NCBI GenBank assembly: GCA_004352715.1
Contig: SCFE01000055.1
Coordinates: forward strand, 8,693 to 72,692
Length of the DNA: 64,000 nucleotides
DNA from: Hofstenia miamia
Taxonomy: Eukaryota; Xenacoelomorpha; Acoela
Direction: 5' to 3'
In this document: piece by piece, positions 1-9,040 of the stretch
Position numbering within the stretch: the first letter of the stretch is position 1
Layout: the number at the start of each line of letters is the position of its first letter
Notes under the pieces: generated by a model
Seen by the model: only the letters and a program-made list of their open reading frames with translations
Databases searched by the model: none
Told to the model about the DNA's origin: nothing
Translations under genes and position numbers: made by a program

Positions 1-16
1 CAATCGACTGTCTTTA

Positions 17-95
17 GAGAGGACATCGCGGCCAATGAGAGGACATAGAAGCCAATGAGAGGACATCGCGGCCAATGAAATATCAGTATATAAAA
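17..95 (+). promoter_or_regulatory. Three 20-bp CCAAT repeats plus TATA-like box
   Basis: Three direct 20-base repeats (17-36, 37-56, 57-76) of the form GAGAGGACATCGCGGCCAAT each end in CCAAT; the middle one reads ATAGAA in place of ATCGCG. A TATATAAAA motif follows at 87-95. The same block recurs at 1488-1566. Multiple CCAAT boxes ahead of a TATA box resemble a Pol II promoter, but no convincing gene follows and the downstream tRNA has its own internal Pol III promoter. The regulatory role is inference from motif layout only. Confidence 0.4.
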
Positions 96-397
96 TTTTC
101 TCAACAACCTTTAAAAAACGTATCCGGATTTTTTTCCATTTTCTACAAAATTACAAAAACTAATTTTCGAGACCGTTGATGTAAAAAATACACAACGCTC
201 ATCGTTTTTTAATAAGATTGTATTTAAGTTTGCTAGAAAATTTGGCAATTCATTGATATTAATGCATTTGTGTCAAACAATTCACGATAGATATCATAAA
301 GAAACAGTAGATCTTTAATAATTAAAATATAAAATTTCTATAATATGATTTACATGTATTCAATTAAAGTAGGAAACATATTCGATTTAAAATTAAA

Positions 398-468
398 GCA
401 TTAGTGGTCTAGTGGTATGATGTCACCCTCCCAAGGTGGCGACCCGGGTTCGATTCCCGGCTAATGCA
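398..468 (+). tRNA. tRNA-Gly (anticodon CCC)
   Basis: The 71-base sequence folds as a tRNA. The 7-bp acceptor stem pairs GCATTAG with CTAATGC, followed by discriminator A. The anticodon stem pairs TCACC with GGTGG around loop CTCCCAA, giving anticodon CCC for the GGG glycine codon. The T arm is CCGGG-TTCGATT-CCCGG. The A box lies around TGGTCTAGTGG and the B box is GGTTCGATTCC. A run of eight T follows directly at 469-476. Length, stems and D-loop GG agree with eukaryotic tRNA-Gly. No intron and no encoded CCA, as expected for a nuclear gene. Confidence 0.95.
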
Positions 469-476
469 TTTTTTTT
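469..476 (+). terminator. Pol III oligo-T terminator
   Basis: Eight consecutive T immediately follow the tRNA discriminator base. This is a standard RNA polymerase III stop signal. Confidence 0.85.
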
Positions 477-843
477 AATTCATTTTTTCTTATTTAAACA
501 ATTGGTAATGAAAATTTAATGCTTCATACTTGATTTAAAAATTTTCTCAACAAGCTTTTAAAAACGTATCCGATTTCCTTTCCATTTCCTACAAAATTAC
601 AAAATCTAATTTTCGAGACCGTTGATGTAAAAAATAAACAACGCTCAACGTTTTTTAATAAGATTGTATTTAAGTTTGCTAGAAAATTTGGCAATTCATT
701 GAGATTAATGCATTTGTGTCAAACAATTCACGATAGATATCATAAAGAAACAGTAGATCTTTAATAATTAAAATATAAAATTTCTATAATATGTTTAACA
801 TGTATTCAATTAAAGTAGGAAACATATTCGATTTAAAATTAAA

Positions 844-902
844 GCATTAGTGCTCTAGTGGTATGATGTCACCCTCCCAAGGTGGCGACCCGGGTTCGAT
901 TC
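844..902 (+). pseudogene. tRNA-Gly (CCC) copy, 3' end lost at an N join
   Basis: It matches the 398 copy through the T loop, then is cut at a single N (903) that jumps straight to the T-rich trailer, removing the 3' half of the T stem and the acceptor 3' strand. Anticodon CCC is kept. G10 has become C, which weakens the D stem. The missing bases may be an assembly collapse rather than a real deletion, so the biological copy could be longer. Confidence 0.8.
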
Positions 903-1276
903 NTTTTTTTAATTCATTTTTTCTTATTTAAACAATTGGTAATGAAAATTTAATGCTTCATACTTGATATAAAATTTTCTCAATAACCTTTAAAAAATGT
1001 ATCCGATTTTCTTTCCATTTCCTACAAAATTACAAAATCTAATTTTCGAGACCATTGATGTAAAAAATACACAACGCTCATCGTTTTTTAATAAGATTGT
1101 ATTTAAGTTTGCTAGAAAATTTGGCAATTCATTGATATTAATGCATTTGTGTCAAACAATTCACGATAGATATCATAAAGAAACAGTAGATCTTTAATAA
1201 TTAAAATATAAAATTTCTATAATATGCTTAACATGTATTCAATTAAAGTAGGAAACATATTCGATTTAAAATTATA

Positions 1277-1347
1277 GCATTAGTGGTCTAGTCGTATGAT
1301 GTCACCCTCGCAAGGTGGCGACCCGGGATCGATTCCCGGCTAATGCA
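1277..1347 (+). pseudogene. tRNA-Gly-like gene with anticodon changed to CGC
   Basis: It is full length with intact acceptor stem, discriminator A and anticodon stem, but the loop reads CTCGCAA. The anticodon is therefore CGC, which would read the alanine codon GCG, on a glycine tRNA body. Two further changes hit tertiary positions: D-loop GG becomes CG (position 18) and T54 becomes A. A nine-T tract follows (1348-1356). The B box still fits a loose consensus, so transcription is possible, but the loss of G18 argues for a decayed copy. The neighbouring copies at 398 and 1869 keep CCC. Confidence 0.75.
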
Positions 1348-1868
1348 TTTTTTTTTAATTCATTTTTTCTTATTTAAACAATTGGTAATGAAAATTTTNT
1401 ACAAGTTTGCAATGTCGTCGTCTTTATTGATTTTTGAGTCAGTGACGTTTTTAAGTGCGGAGCGGAGAGCGCAATCGACTGTCTTTAGAGAGGACATCGC
1501 GGCCAATGAGAGGACATAGAAGCCAATGAGAGGACATCGCGGCCAATGAAATATCAGTATATAAAATTTTCTCAACAACCTTTAAAAAATGTATCCGATT
1601 TTCTTTCCATTTTCTACAAAATTACAAAAACTAATTTTCGAGACCGTTGATGTAAAAAATACACAACGCTCATCGTTTTTTAATAAGATTGTATTTAAGT
1701 TTGCTAGAAAATTTGACAATTCATTGATATTAATGCATTTGTGTCAAACAATTCACGATAGATATCATAAAGAAACAGTAGATCTTTAATAATTAAAATA
1801 TAAAATTTCTATAATATGATTTACATGTATTCAATTAAAGTAGGAAACATATTCGATTTAAAATTAAA

Positions 1869-1939
1869 GCATTAGTGGTCTAGTGGTATGATGTCACCCT
1901 CCCAAGGTGGCGACCCGGGTTCGATTCCCGGCTAATGCA
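1869..1939 (+). tRNA. tRNA-Gly (anticodon CCC)
   Basis: This 71-base gene has the same sequence as the 398 copy, with all stems, the D-loop GG, T-loop TTCGATT and anticodon CCC intact. Its leader lies within the 1471-base higher-order repeat, so it is the duplicate of the first gene. Confidence 0.95.
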
Positions 1940-1947
1940 TTTTTTTT
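1940..1947 (+). terminator. Pol III oligo-T terminator
   Basis: Eight T follow the second intact tRNA-Gly gene. Confidence 0.85.
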
Positions 1948-2157
1948 AATTCATTTTTTCTTATTTAAACAATTGGTAATGAAAATTTAATGATTCATAC
2001 TTGATATAAAATTTTCTCAACAAGCTTTAAAAAACGTATCCGATTTCCTTTCCATTTCCTACAAAATTACAAAATCTAATTTTCGAGACCGTTGATGTAA
2101 AAAATACACAATGATCATCGTTTTTTAATTAGATTGTATTTAAGTTTGATAGAAATC

Positions 2158-3780
2158 TCTCCATCGCGATTCATGTGCACATAATAATAGTTGTATTTCT
2201 AAGCCATTAACTTCAGGCCTGTGTTATTTGAAACATTTTCTTCGTTCCAAACTTTCTATTACCGATAAAGAAAAAAGAAATTTAAGTATGGCTGTTGTTG
2301 ATATATGTTCACTGGATTTTCGCCCATTATCAACATGTACTGGAGAAGGGTTTAAAATGATAGCTCAACGATTAATTGACCATTGGAGCTAATATGGTTC
2401 AATCAACGCTAACGATATATTTCTGCATCCTTCTAATATTTCTTTTGGAATATTACCAAAATATTTTGATATCGCTGTATCTTCGCTAAAGATATTTGCA
2501 TAATAATCAAATAGAAAGCGTTCCTTCTTCCCTATCTGTTTTTCCTATTTCTTTTCAATTTGATCATTGGACATCAAAGTAAAAAATTTTTCATTTACGG
2601 CAATTAATTATCAGTTTATTGATAAGAAATTTTTACTTCGCACTGGAACTATGGCAGTTGATTCCTATAATCAAGATAAAAAGCATGCTGCTAATATCCC
2701 GAGAGACTTCCAAGAAAAGATGCTACCAATCTATGATTAATCAAAGTAATTCACTCATTGTCAAGCCAATTTGTATAACCGACAGTGACAGTAAACTGGT
2801 GTTGGCTGTTTCAACTCAGTTTGATCGTTTATCCTGCATTGCACATGATATCAATACAGTCGTGCGTATTTGCAAATGTACAAATTCCGATATTAATAGC
2901 TGTATTACGTCTGCAAAAACAATTGTCGCATATTTCAGAAGTTCTACATTAAACAACAAGCTCCTACGAAATTAGTACAGGAAGTTGAAACCAGGTGGAA
3001 TAGTTATTACTATATGCTTCAATCTATGCACAAAAATTTGTCAACAGTAAAACAGTTATTATTGCAAAAAGTTGCACAGTTAGAACAACTTCAATATTTG
3101 AAACAGGAATAATTTAAATGCTTATTGTCAATTTTAGAACATTTTGTGGAAGCCACTTTAATTGTTAGCTCTGAAAATGTCCTGCTATTTCTAAGTGTTA
3201 TCCAGTTCTATTGAAGCTACAAAAAACTTAGAATTGCTTAATAATGATGATGGTTGTAACAGTTTGAGGAACTTATTGTTAGACGGTATCAAAGAAAAAT
3301 GTTTAAAAAATTGTTATCCTACCACTATATTGCCACATTACTTAATCCACGGTACCACAAAAAGGTTACTGGGAAAACTAAAGATATAGATGAAAATACA
3401 TAAGGGAAAATTTGAAGGAATTAAACTCCGGATTGGAGTGGAAGTTGAAAAAGATTACGAAGCCTCAAATGGAAATTCAAATCGAGGATTCTTAGATGAT
3501 TCGGATGATGATGGTGAACTTATTGACGAATATGACGCATACGTATCTTTAATAAACTCAACTTCAATAGATTTTGATTTATTAGAATTTGGAAGAATAG
3601 CTCTTTTAAAACTTAAAACTGATTGCACGTTGTTATCACAGGATTCCGCAACAGAATCGAAGTGTGAACGCACCTTCAGCGATATGGATGCAACCATGTC
3701 AAAAAAGAAATAGATTGTCAGCTGAGCATGCTAGTGAACTAATGGTGATTCGAGCATGCAAAAGGCAAAAGCTTATTTAG
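2158..3780 (+). pseudogene. hAT transposase relic, ZBED-like
   Basis: Fragments in different frames line up in the order of a ZBED-type hAT transposase. Near 2287-2382 is a segment with DFRPLSTCTGEGFKMI, matching the conserved 'RPLS..EGEGF' block. Near 2819-2960 come CIAHDINTVV and an AYFRSSTLNNKL segment. At 2957-3111 is KLVQEVETRWNSYYYML, the conserved 'TRWNS' block. At 3570-3780 is the C-terminal dimerisation region with SKCERTFSD, which continues after a frameshift as NRLSAEHASELMVIRA. Several stops and frame changes separate these blocks, so it is dead. No convincing inverted ends were found; the left side abuts the broken fifth tRNA unit. Confidence 0.85.
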
Positions 3781-4402
3781 AGGGTTTTTTATACTTCTTA
3801 TTTAGAGGATCTTTTTACACATTTGAATTAAAGAGTTTCGGTACTTTTGATTCAAAGGATTTTTGTTACATTTTTCTATTAATTTGAGTCCTTTGGATAG
3901 TGTATTTATATCAGGCACACACAGGGCGGGAACGGGCGGCCCGTTGTTCAGACCGGGTGGTAGAAAATGCATGCCCGCAAAACACTAGTATGCAAACCTT
4001 ATATGAATCCGGTGTTGTAGGATTCCCTTCTTAACTGCCTTTGACTACATAGCCAAGAAAAATATTTGCTTTAAGATGAAATAGGAATTAACCGTTCTTT
4101 CATGCAAGCTGAGTCATTACGTCAGTTTTCTTTGTAATGACGAGACACTAATGTTTACAATTGGATGCTATTTAGTTTACCAGCAAAATCTTGATGGCGT
4201 TGTGAGACGAATTAAATAATTTCCGTCGTATTGGCTAGTCGGAGATGCAGAATTAATTCCCCTCTATTTGCGAATAGCAAATGGGGAACATTAAAATAGA
4301 TACCCCAGAGAGAGCATACGCTGATGCAATCAACTTTGGGTAGCTTCATGCTTTAATTCTAAATCCGTTAGACATCGTATTAGTTTCATACTTTATCACG
4401 CT
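3781..4402. other. Noncoding stretch with GC-rich patch, upstream of exon
   Basis: A GC-rich imperfect palindrome (GAACGGGCGGCCCGTTGTTC) lies near 3930 in otherwise AT-rich sequence and could be a decayed hAT end, which often starts CAGGGCGG as here. The 4100-4402 part is mixed-composition sequence directly ahead of the ATG at 4403 and may hold a promoter and 5' UTR. No clear TATA box was seen. Confidence 0.35.
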
Positions 4403-4496
4403 ATGTGGAGTTATTTACAAACGCTTTTCAAAATTGTTTTCGCACTGTTTGCAGCGCCGTACGTTCTATCAAATGCCATTCTCCAAGCTTTCTTAG
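4403..4496 (+). CDS. Putative first coding exon with N-terminal membrane segment
   Basis: ATG at 4403 opens 31 codons (starting MWSYLQTLFK) with a hydrophobic stretch through about residue 30 that could be a signal peptide or membrane anchor. The frame reaches AG|GTATGT at 4496/4497, a strong 5' splice site, leaving the exon in phase 1. Local base composition is more GC-rich than the flanks. The product is not recognised. The next exon is not identified with certainty; the exon at 57762 has a compatible phase-1 acceptor, which is suggestive only. Without the splice the frame runs on to a stop at 4633 in low-quality sequence. Confidence 0.45.
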
Positions 4497-4502
4497 GTAT
4501 GT

Positions 4503-5121
4503 ATTCCTTATATCCTATTAAGATTATCATTATCATTATTTGTTTTAAACTTTCACCTGTCGTGTCATGTCATATGGCAGTGTCATTTGTTTTCCAAAAA
4601 TTTCACTTCAATGGAATGAGTCTGTATGGGTAATTACAATTATGTATTGTTTGCCAACAAGCATTTTCACATTTGGGAAAATCTTAATATTTATAGATCA
4701 GGAGGTGCCAACATGGGGCACACGCATAGCTAATTCAACAAAACAAATGCTATTAATTGTAACCCTTTGCTCTAAGAAATTTCACATTTATCTCCAATTT
4801 ACCTCAAATACACTTTTAAAGAAACATGAAATAGGAAAAATGAATGTATTGAATAGAGGAGAAGATATATATTATAGCTTTAATAAGAGAATAGCTCCAA
4901 AAAGGATTTTTGAAGTTAGCACTTTTTGGCTATATGGTCCGATGAAACCTTTACAGTTCTAGTAAATTATTTATTTAAAATAATTTGAAATAAACCAATT
5001 AGAATTTAATTTTGCAAATACACTAACATGTAATGTTTCAAGAAATTCATATAAAATTAGCTTTATGGTAATCCTTAATACATGCATATCATTAAAGTTT
5101 AAATCAGGTTAAAATATAATG
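4503..5121. other. AT-rich stretch, probably intron
   Basis: No recognisable gene, repeat or RNA. It follows a splice donor, so it is taken as intron. An open frame at 4567-4962 has no recognisable motif. Confidence 0.4.
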
Positions 5122-5129
5122 AGGCCAAT

Positions 5130-5354
5130 CAGTGGCGTACGCAGGGGGGCAGTGACATGCTGGAATGTCCCCCCGTCAGGTTTTCAAAAATGATTTTGAC
5201 TGTTTAAATCAAAAAATTTTCGGTAAAAATTGAAAGATTTAAATTCTAAGGCCGTGAAATACATTTTTAGGGTCTTTTTTTTAATATTTTCAAAATATGG
5301 TTTATGGTAATAACTAAGATGTCCCCCCATCAGAAAATCCTACATACGCCCCTG
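5130..5354. mobile_element. hAT-type MITE (225 bp) with 8-bp target duplication
   Basis: The left end reads CAGTGGCGTACGCAG and the right end, reverse-complemented, CAGGGGCGTATGTAG. It is flanked by AGGCCAAT (5122-5129) and AGGCCAGT (5355-5362), an 8-bp duplication with one mismatch. Runs of G near the left end and two CCCCCC tracts inside are typical of this class. There is no coding capacity. The 8-bp duplication and CAG..CTG ends place it in the hAT superfamily. Confidence 0.85.
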
Positions 5355-5451
5355 AGGCCAGTTAAAAAAGAATAGAAATTCTACATCAATTATGGCTATA
5401 TTTAAACTAGCAGAAATACATTAAAATTATTTTCTTTGAGAAGTAGAATTC

Positions 5452-5475
5452 ATATATATATATATATATATATAT
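5452..5475. repeat. (TA)n microsatellite
   Basis: About twelve uninterrupted AT dinucleotides. Confidence 0.9.
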
Positions 5476-6637
5476 TGAAATTATTTTCTTGTGCAAAGCT
5501 TAATTTTTTTGATTAACCGTTTAATATCCAATTTACTTTCCCCTTCTTGCGGCTTCTAGGACATCAGAAATGCAGAAAAATTGTGATATTATTAATATTG
5601 AATCCTTGGATAACCTATTATACGAATTCTTTGCTTTTGATAATATCTATTGCTTTAACCGGTTTGGTTTTTCTGGAAATCCCCTGTCCGCGATTTAAGT
5701 AGGCTTTTGTAACATAAATCTATACATTGATCATTTTTGGATTACAAATAATGCTCGTGTATATTTATAAAATCAGGAAATTATGAATCGATTTAGTCTA
5801 GAAACGTTTATGAAAATTTGGCCTATCAAAATTCACTATTTTCTAATGTGTTTTCAGCAATATTTTCATACGTTGAAGTTTAAGACGTTATTTCATCTAT
5901 TGAATTTTTTTGACAAATACGAATTTTGATTAGTAATGCGAGGCTTGGACAATAAAACACGCAGGTAATTTAAATCATAAAGTACAACGTCTGCTAGATC
6001 GTTGCCACATACATATGTTTTTCACTGGTCTGAAAGACTGATAGATACAAATATGTTTTATTTGAAAAAAAAACATTTAAAATGTTCCTTTTAGAAAAAT
6101 ACGTTTTTATTCAATCTTGAACAACCCTAAGTATTTTTTATGCTTAAACTAAACAAAATTCTAATGGGTAGTATGCTTTGCAAACATAAAATTTAACAAA
6201 ATGTACACGTGTTCACATGATCAAGCGTAATTTTGTAATTACGCGTTTGATCAGAATCCAACACATTAAAGAATCAACATGTGTTTAGTGTAAAGCTCAA
6301 AGAGTTCGAGTAACTTCGAGTACTGGGCTTTATTCTATAAGCAACACTTTCGACGTAATTGAAATTCAATTTATTAAATCAATTTAGGTACCGTATATAG
6401 TGTTAGAAAATTCGAGAAATATTAAATCCCAGGTTATTGACAGATGGGATTTTGACTTTGAACTACATCAAAATATTTACGATAGAATTTGTCTTCGAGC
6501 TATTCCATCCATTTATTAACACTGCCAACCAAAGATAAACTTATTTATGATCTTGAATATTATTTCAGAACAATTTGCGTAGTTGAAAATTGAGTCTCTT
6601 TAAAATTTTGTAATAAAAAACATAATTTCTCGGTAGT
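5476..6637. other. AT-rich stretch without recognised features
   Basis: No gene, RNA or transposon signature was seen apart from ordinary AT-rich sequence. Confidence 0.4.
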
Positions 6638-6705
6638 CAGACCGGTGCAGGTCGGGTTGGGTCACTATTTTATGACCGGCCGGTTTGAACCGGTCTAAAA
6701 CTGAG
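6638..6705. repeat. CCGG-rich repeat segment
   Basis: Starts CAGACCGGTGCAGGTCGGG and contains GACCGGCCGGTTTGAACC. A related CCGG-rich segment is at 8142-8213. Both look like GC-rich terminal parts of hAT-like elements inserted in AT-rich DNA, but no target duplication links them. Confidence 0.45.
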
Positions 6706-6911
6706 TGAATGAAAAAAATTTAGCTTCTATTGATTGAATTTTGATGAAATCCGTAATTTCAAAATTTTAAAATTCTATGCAACTGGATAAAAATTGTGAT
6801 TTGCTAGAGGATATTTTTTCAGTAATTGACATAATTGCATCACTTGTAAAGGAGTTGGTAGATTTGTATGTGCAATATTTTTTCAAATAATATAGTAAAA
6901 GGTTGCGTTAT

Positions 6912-7265
6912 TCAGATTGGCCTATAATTTTTAGCAACAAGGGGATCTCCATTTTTATATAAAGGTGTTATATCTGATTTTTTCATTATCTCCGGAAATT
7001 TGTTTTCAACGATGCATTGATTAAGTGCAAATAATAGGTGGTCGCTAAATATANNNNNNNNNNNNNNNNNNNNNNNNNNNNNNNNNNNNNNNNNNNNNNN
7101 NNNNNNNNNNNNNNNNNNNNNNNNNNNNNNNNNNNNNNNNNNNNNNNNNNNNNNNNNNNNNNNNAATATAAAGAAAGGTGAATGAGTCGTATCTGAAGAT
7201 TTATTAACGTCTAAATTTCGTACAATAACTTTTAATTCTTCTAAGGTAGAAAACCTAAATTGCAA
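6912..7265 (-). pseudogene. Non-LTR reverse transcriptase fragment (CR1/jockey-like)
   Basis: On the minus strand the frame holds the N-terminal reverse-transcriptase region of a LINE. It begins LEELKVIVRNLDVNKSSD (matching 'I..L...KS.G.D'), has a gap of Ns, then continues CIVENKFPEIMKKSDITPLY with KNGDPLVAKNYRPI, the conserved 'P..WK.A.V.PI.K.GD....NYRPIS' block. It ends in a stop right after YRPI, so the catalytic palm is missing. The frame can be followed upstream to about 7290. It lies head-to-tail inverted against LINE 3' sequence on the plus strand (7440-7790), as expected for a 5'-inverted insertion. Confidence 0.85.
7054..7164. other. Assembly gap (111 N)
   Basis: A run of N inside the reverse-transcriptase fragment. 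Confidence 1.
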
Positions 7266-7439
7266 CGTCGACTTACAATTTGATTTACTAAGTTTTGATA
7301 GAGGAATTTTATGAAAATCGAAGTTACCTCATTCTTTAAATTTAAACATTTCTAGGTCGATTCTCTTTCTAAAAAACTCGCAATATTTAATACCCTGCTG
7401 AAATTCTTCAAGCTAATAAAAATCTACCACATTGTAATA

Positions 7440-7790
7440 CGTTTAAAATACCCGGAAATACTCATAAACATAATTCTAGATCAAAACTTTCACATGTGTT
7501 AGGTATAAGGAAGACGTTTTAAATAAATCCATTATTAATGTAGCCATTCCAACCTGGAACTCGCAACCTAGAGAAACTAAAAACATTTAAAACATATATT
7601 TCTGGTAAGACAGTACTAGAATAAAAACTGTATAAGGATTACAATGCGATAACTCGTTATTAATGTAGTACAACAGTAATTTACTCATAGCTTGAAAGAT
7701 GTGTTTTTGTAATTTATGTAATTTGTGTATATGTGTTGTGTGAATTTATTGATGCTATTCAGATAAATTATCAGTTATTTAATTGTCAAC
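7440..7790 (+). pseudogene. 3' terminal part of a CR1/jockey-like LINE ORF plus 3' UTR
   Basis: Plus-strand fragments read NTHKHNSRSKLSHV, then AIPTWNSQPRE (7540-7575), then LKTFKTYISG. They match the C-terminal end of CR1/jockey polyproteins ('HNTRS...WN.LP.E...L..FK..L'). Frameshifts separate them. TG/T-rich sequence at 7700-7760 resembles a LINE 3' UTR. The adjacent reverse-transcriptase part is in the opposite orientation. Motif matches are short, so clade assignment is tentative. Confidence 0.55.
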
Positions 7791-7954
7791 ATTTTTCTGA
7801 ATAAATATTCTCTTATCCCATTTTATCTAACATGTTTTAGATATATTAAAATATATACTAATCCGTGCAAGTTGAAATTCACTCTTGGGAATTTCAGATT
7901 AAATTCCAACCCTGTTCTCAATTTATGTATACACACACACATGTATATATATAT

Positions 7955-8141
7955 NNNNNNNNNNNNNNNNNNNNNNNNNNNNNNNNNNNNNNNNNNNNNN
8001 NNNNNNNNNNNNNNNNNNNNNNNNNNNNNNNNNNNNNNNNNNNNNNNNNNNNNNNNNNNNNNNNNNNNNNNNNNNNNNNNNNNNNNNNNNNNNNNNNNNN
8101 NNNNNNNNNNNNNNNNNNNNNNNNNNNNNNNNNNNNNNNNN
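7955..8141. other. Assembly gap (187 N), TA-flanked on the left
   Basis: Preceded by an (AC)n then (TA)n run, followed by CCGG-rich sequence. Confidence 1.
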
Positions 8142-8213
8142 AGACCGGCCGGTCGACCGGTTTCAGTTGGCACCGGTACCGGTTGGGGCGGGTCAACAAT
8201 TTTCCGACCGGTT
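8142..8213. repeat. CCGG-rich hAT-like terminal segment
   Basis: Rich in ACCGGT and CCGGCCGG palindromes; the reverse complement of its right edge starts CATAGGTGTAAACCGGTCGG, a common shape for hAT ends. No matching partner or target duplication was found. Confidence 0.4.
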
Positions 8214-8222
8214 TACACCTAT

Positions 8223-9040
8223 GACTTGACTTAGGGAGGACGTCCTCGTTGCATTTTTTATTACTATTCAACATCATGAAATTTAGTAACCTTTCCTAAC
8301 TTTTGCTACGCTCATGCCCCCTAAACATTTTTCAAAATATCTACTCATTTTATGTAAGGTATTATAAGCAATAGTTTTTTTGAGCTAGGCCTAGAATTGC
8401 TTGGAAAAATTGTGATTATTGTTATTAATATTGATAGTGTGAATATTATATTTGAACATTAGCAATGAATTATATTAAATTCCAACGTTTCTAACCGCTA
8501 AGACCAATATTTAATTTAAAACAATTAACCAAATTTGGGTTTTTATACCTTAATCAAAAAATGACCCGTCATCCAAATATTGAATTTTCTAAATTGATTG
8601 TGGTTATATGAACGATATTTGTGCAAAGTTTCATTTTAATATCATAGTCCAACTCAGTCTTTAGGAGCCCAAAACCCAGGCTGCAGGAGTAAGCAATTTT
8701 ATTCAAAATGTTTGAAGATGTTTGCTTACATTTTATACTGAATGTTTTGTAAATACACATTTTTATTTGCGCACCCAATCAAGCTACAATAGTAAATATT
8801 GACATTTATTCATTCGACTAAAATTGAGATAAGGAAAGTAGGGTTTTCCGTTTGCCTATCAATATTTCTTATAGAAACAATTCCCTATCAGCATCAAAGC
8901 ATTGCATTTTTGATTTAGTTCTTTATTATAATCATTGTAAAATTAATCTTGCAAATATAAATGTCAGGAAAGCTGTATTAATATGCATCAAATTAAGTAA
9001 ATGCAAACATAGTGATATTTTTCAGATATCGATTATACTC
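8223..9040. other. AT-rich stretch without recognised features
   Basis: No gene, RNA or repeat recognised. Confidence 0.4.

Larger units (their letters stand above)
1..2157 (+). repeat. Tandem array of tRNA-Gly(CCC) units
   Basis: The region is built from repeated units, each with an AT-rich leader of roughly 330 bases, a tRNA-Gly gene and a short AT-rich trailer. The tRNAs start at 398, 844, 1277 and 1869; a fifth leader starts near 1990 and breaks off around 2157 where a hAT relic begins. Positions 1-902 match 1472 onward with a constant 1471-base offset, so there is a higher-order repeat as well. A spacer at about 1400-1560 (equivalent to 1-95) carries CCAAT repeats and a TATA-like motif. 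Single Ns at 903 and 1399 mark assembly joins inside the array, so the true copy number is uncertain. Confidence 0.9.

Noticed and set aside
17-95. Histone-gene promoter
   Set aside because: CCAAT and TATA layout is similar, but no histone coding sequence follows in either orientation.
997-1197. 66-codon open frame in the tRNA array, repeated at 1589-1789
   Set aside because: It is open in only two copies; the others lack the ATG or carry an indel, and differences between copies change amino acids freely. It is repeat leader sequence, not a gene.
1277-1347. Functional tRNA-Ala(CGC)
   Set aside because: The body is tRNA-Gly and two tertiary-contact positions are lost. Kept as a pseudogene with the anticodon change flagged.
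1360-1578. Minus-strand frame over the array spacer
   Set aside because: It crosses an N join and the CCAAT repeats, with no recognisable motif.
6638-8213. One hAT element bounded by the two CCGG-rich segments
   Set aside because: The outer ends do not match well as inverted repeats and the flanking octamers differ (TCGGTAGT versus ACTTGACT).
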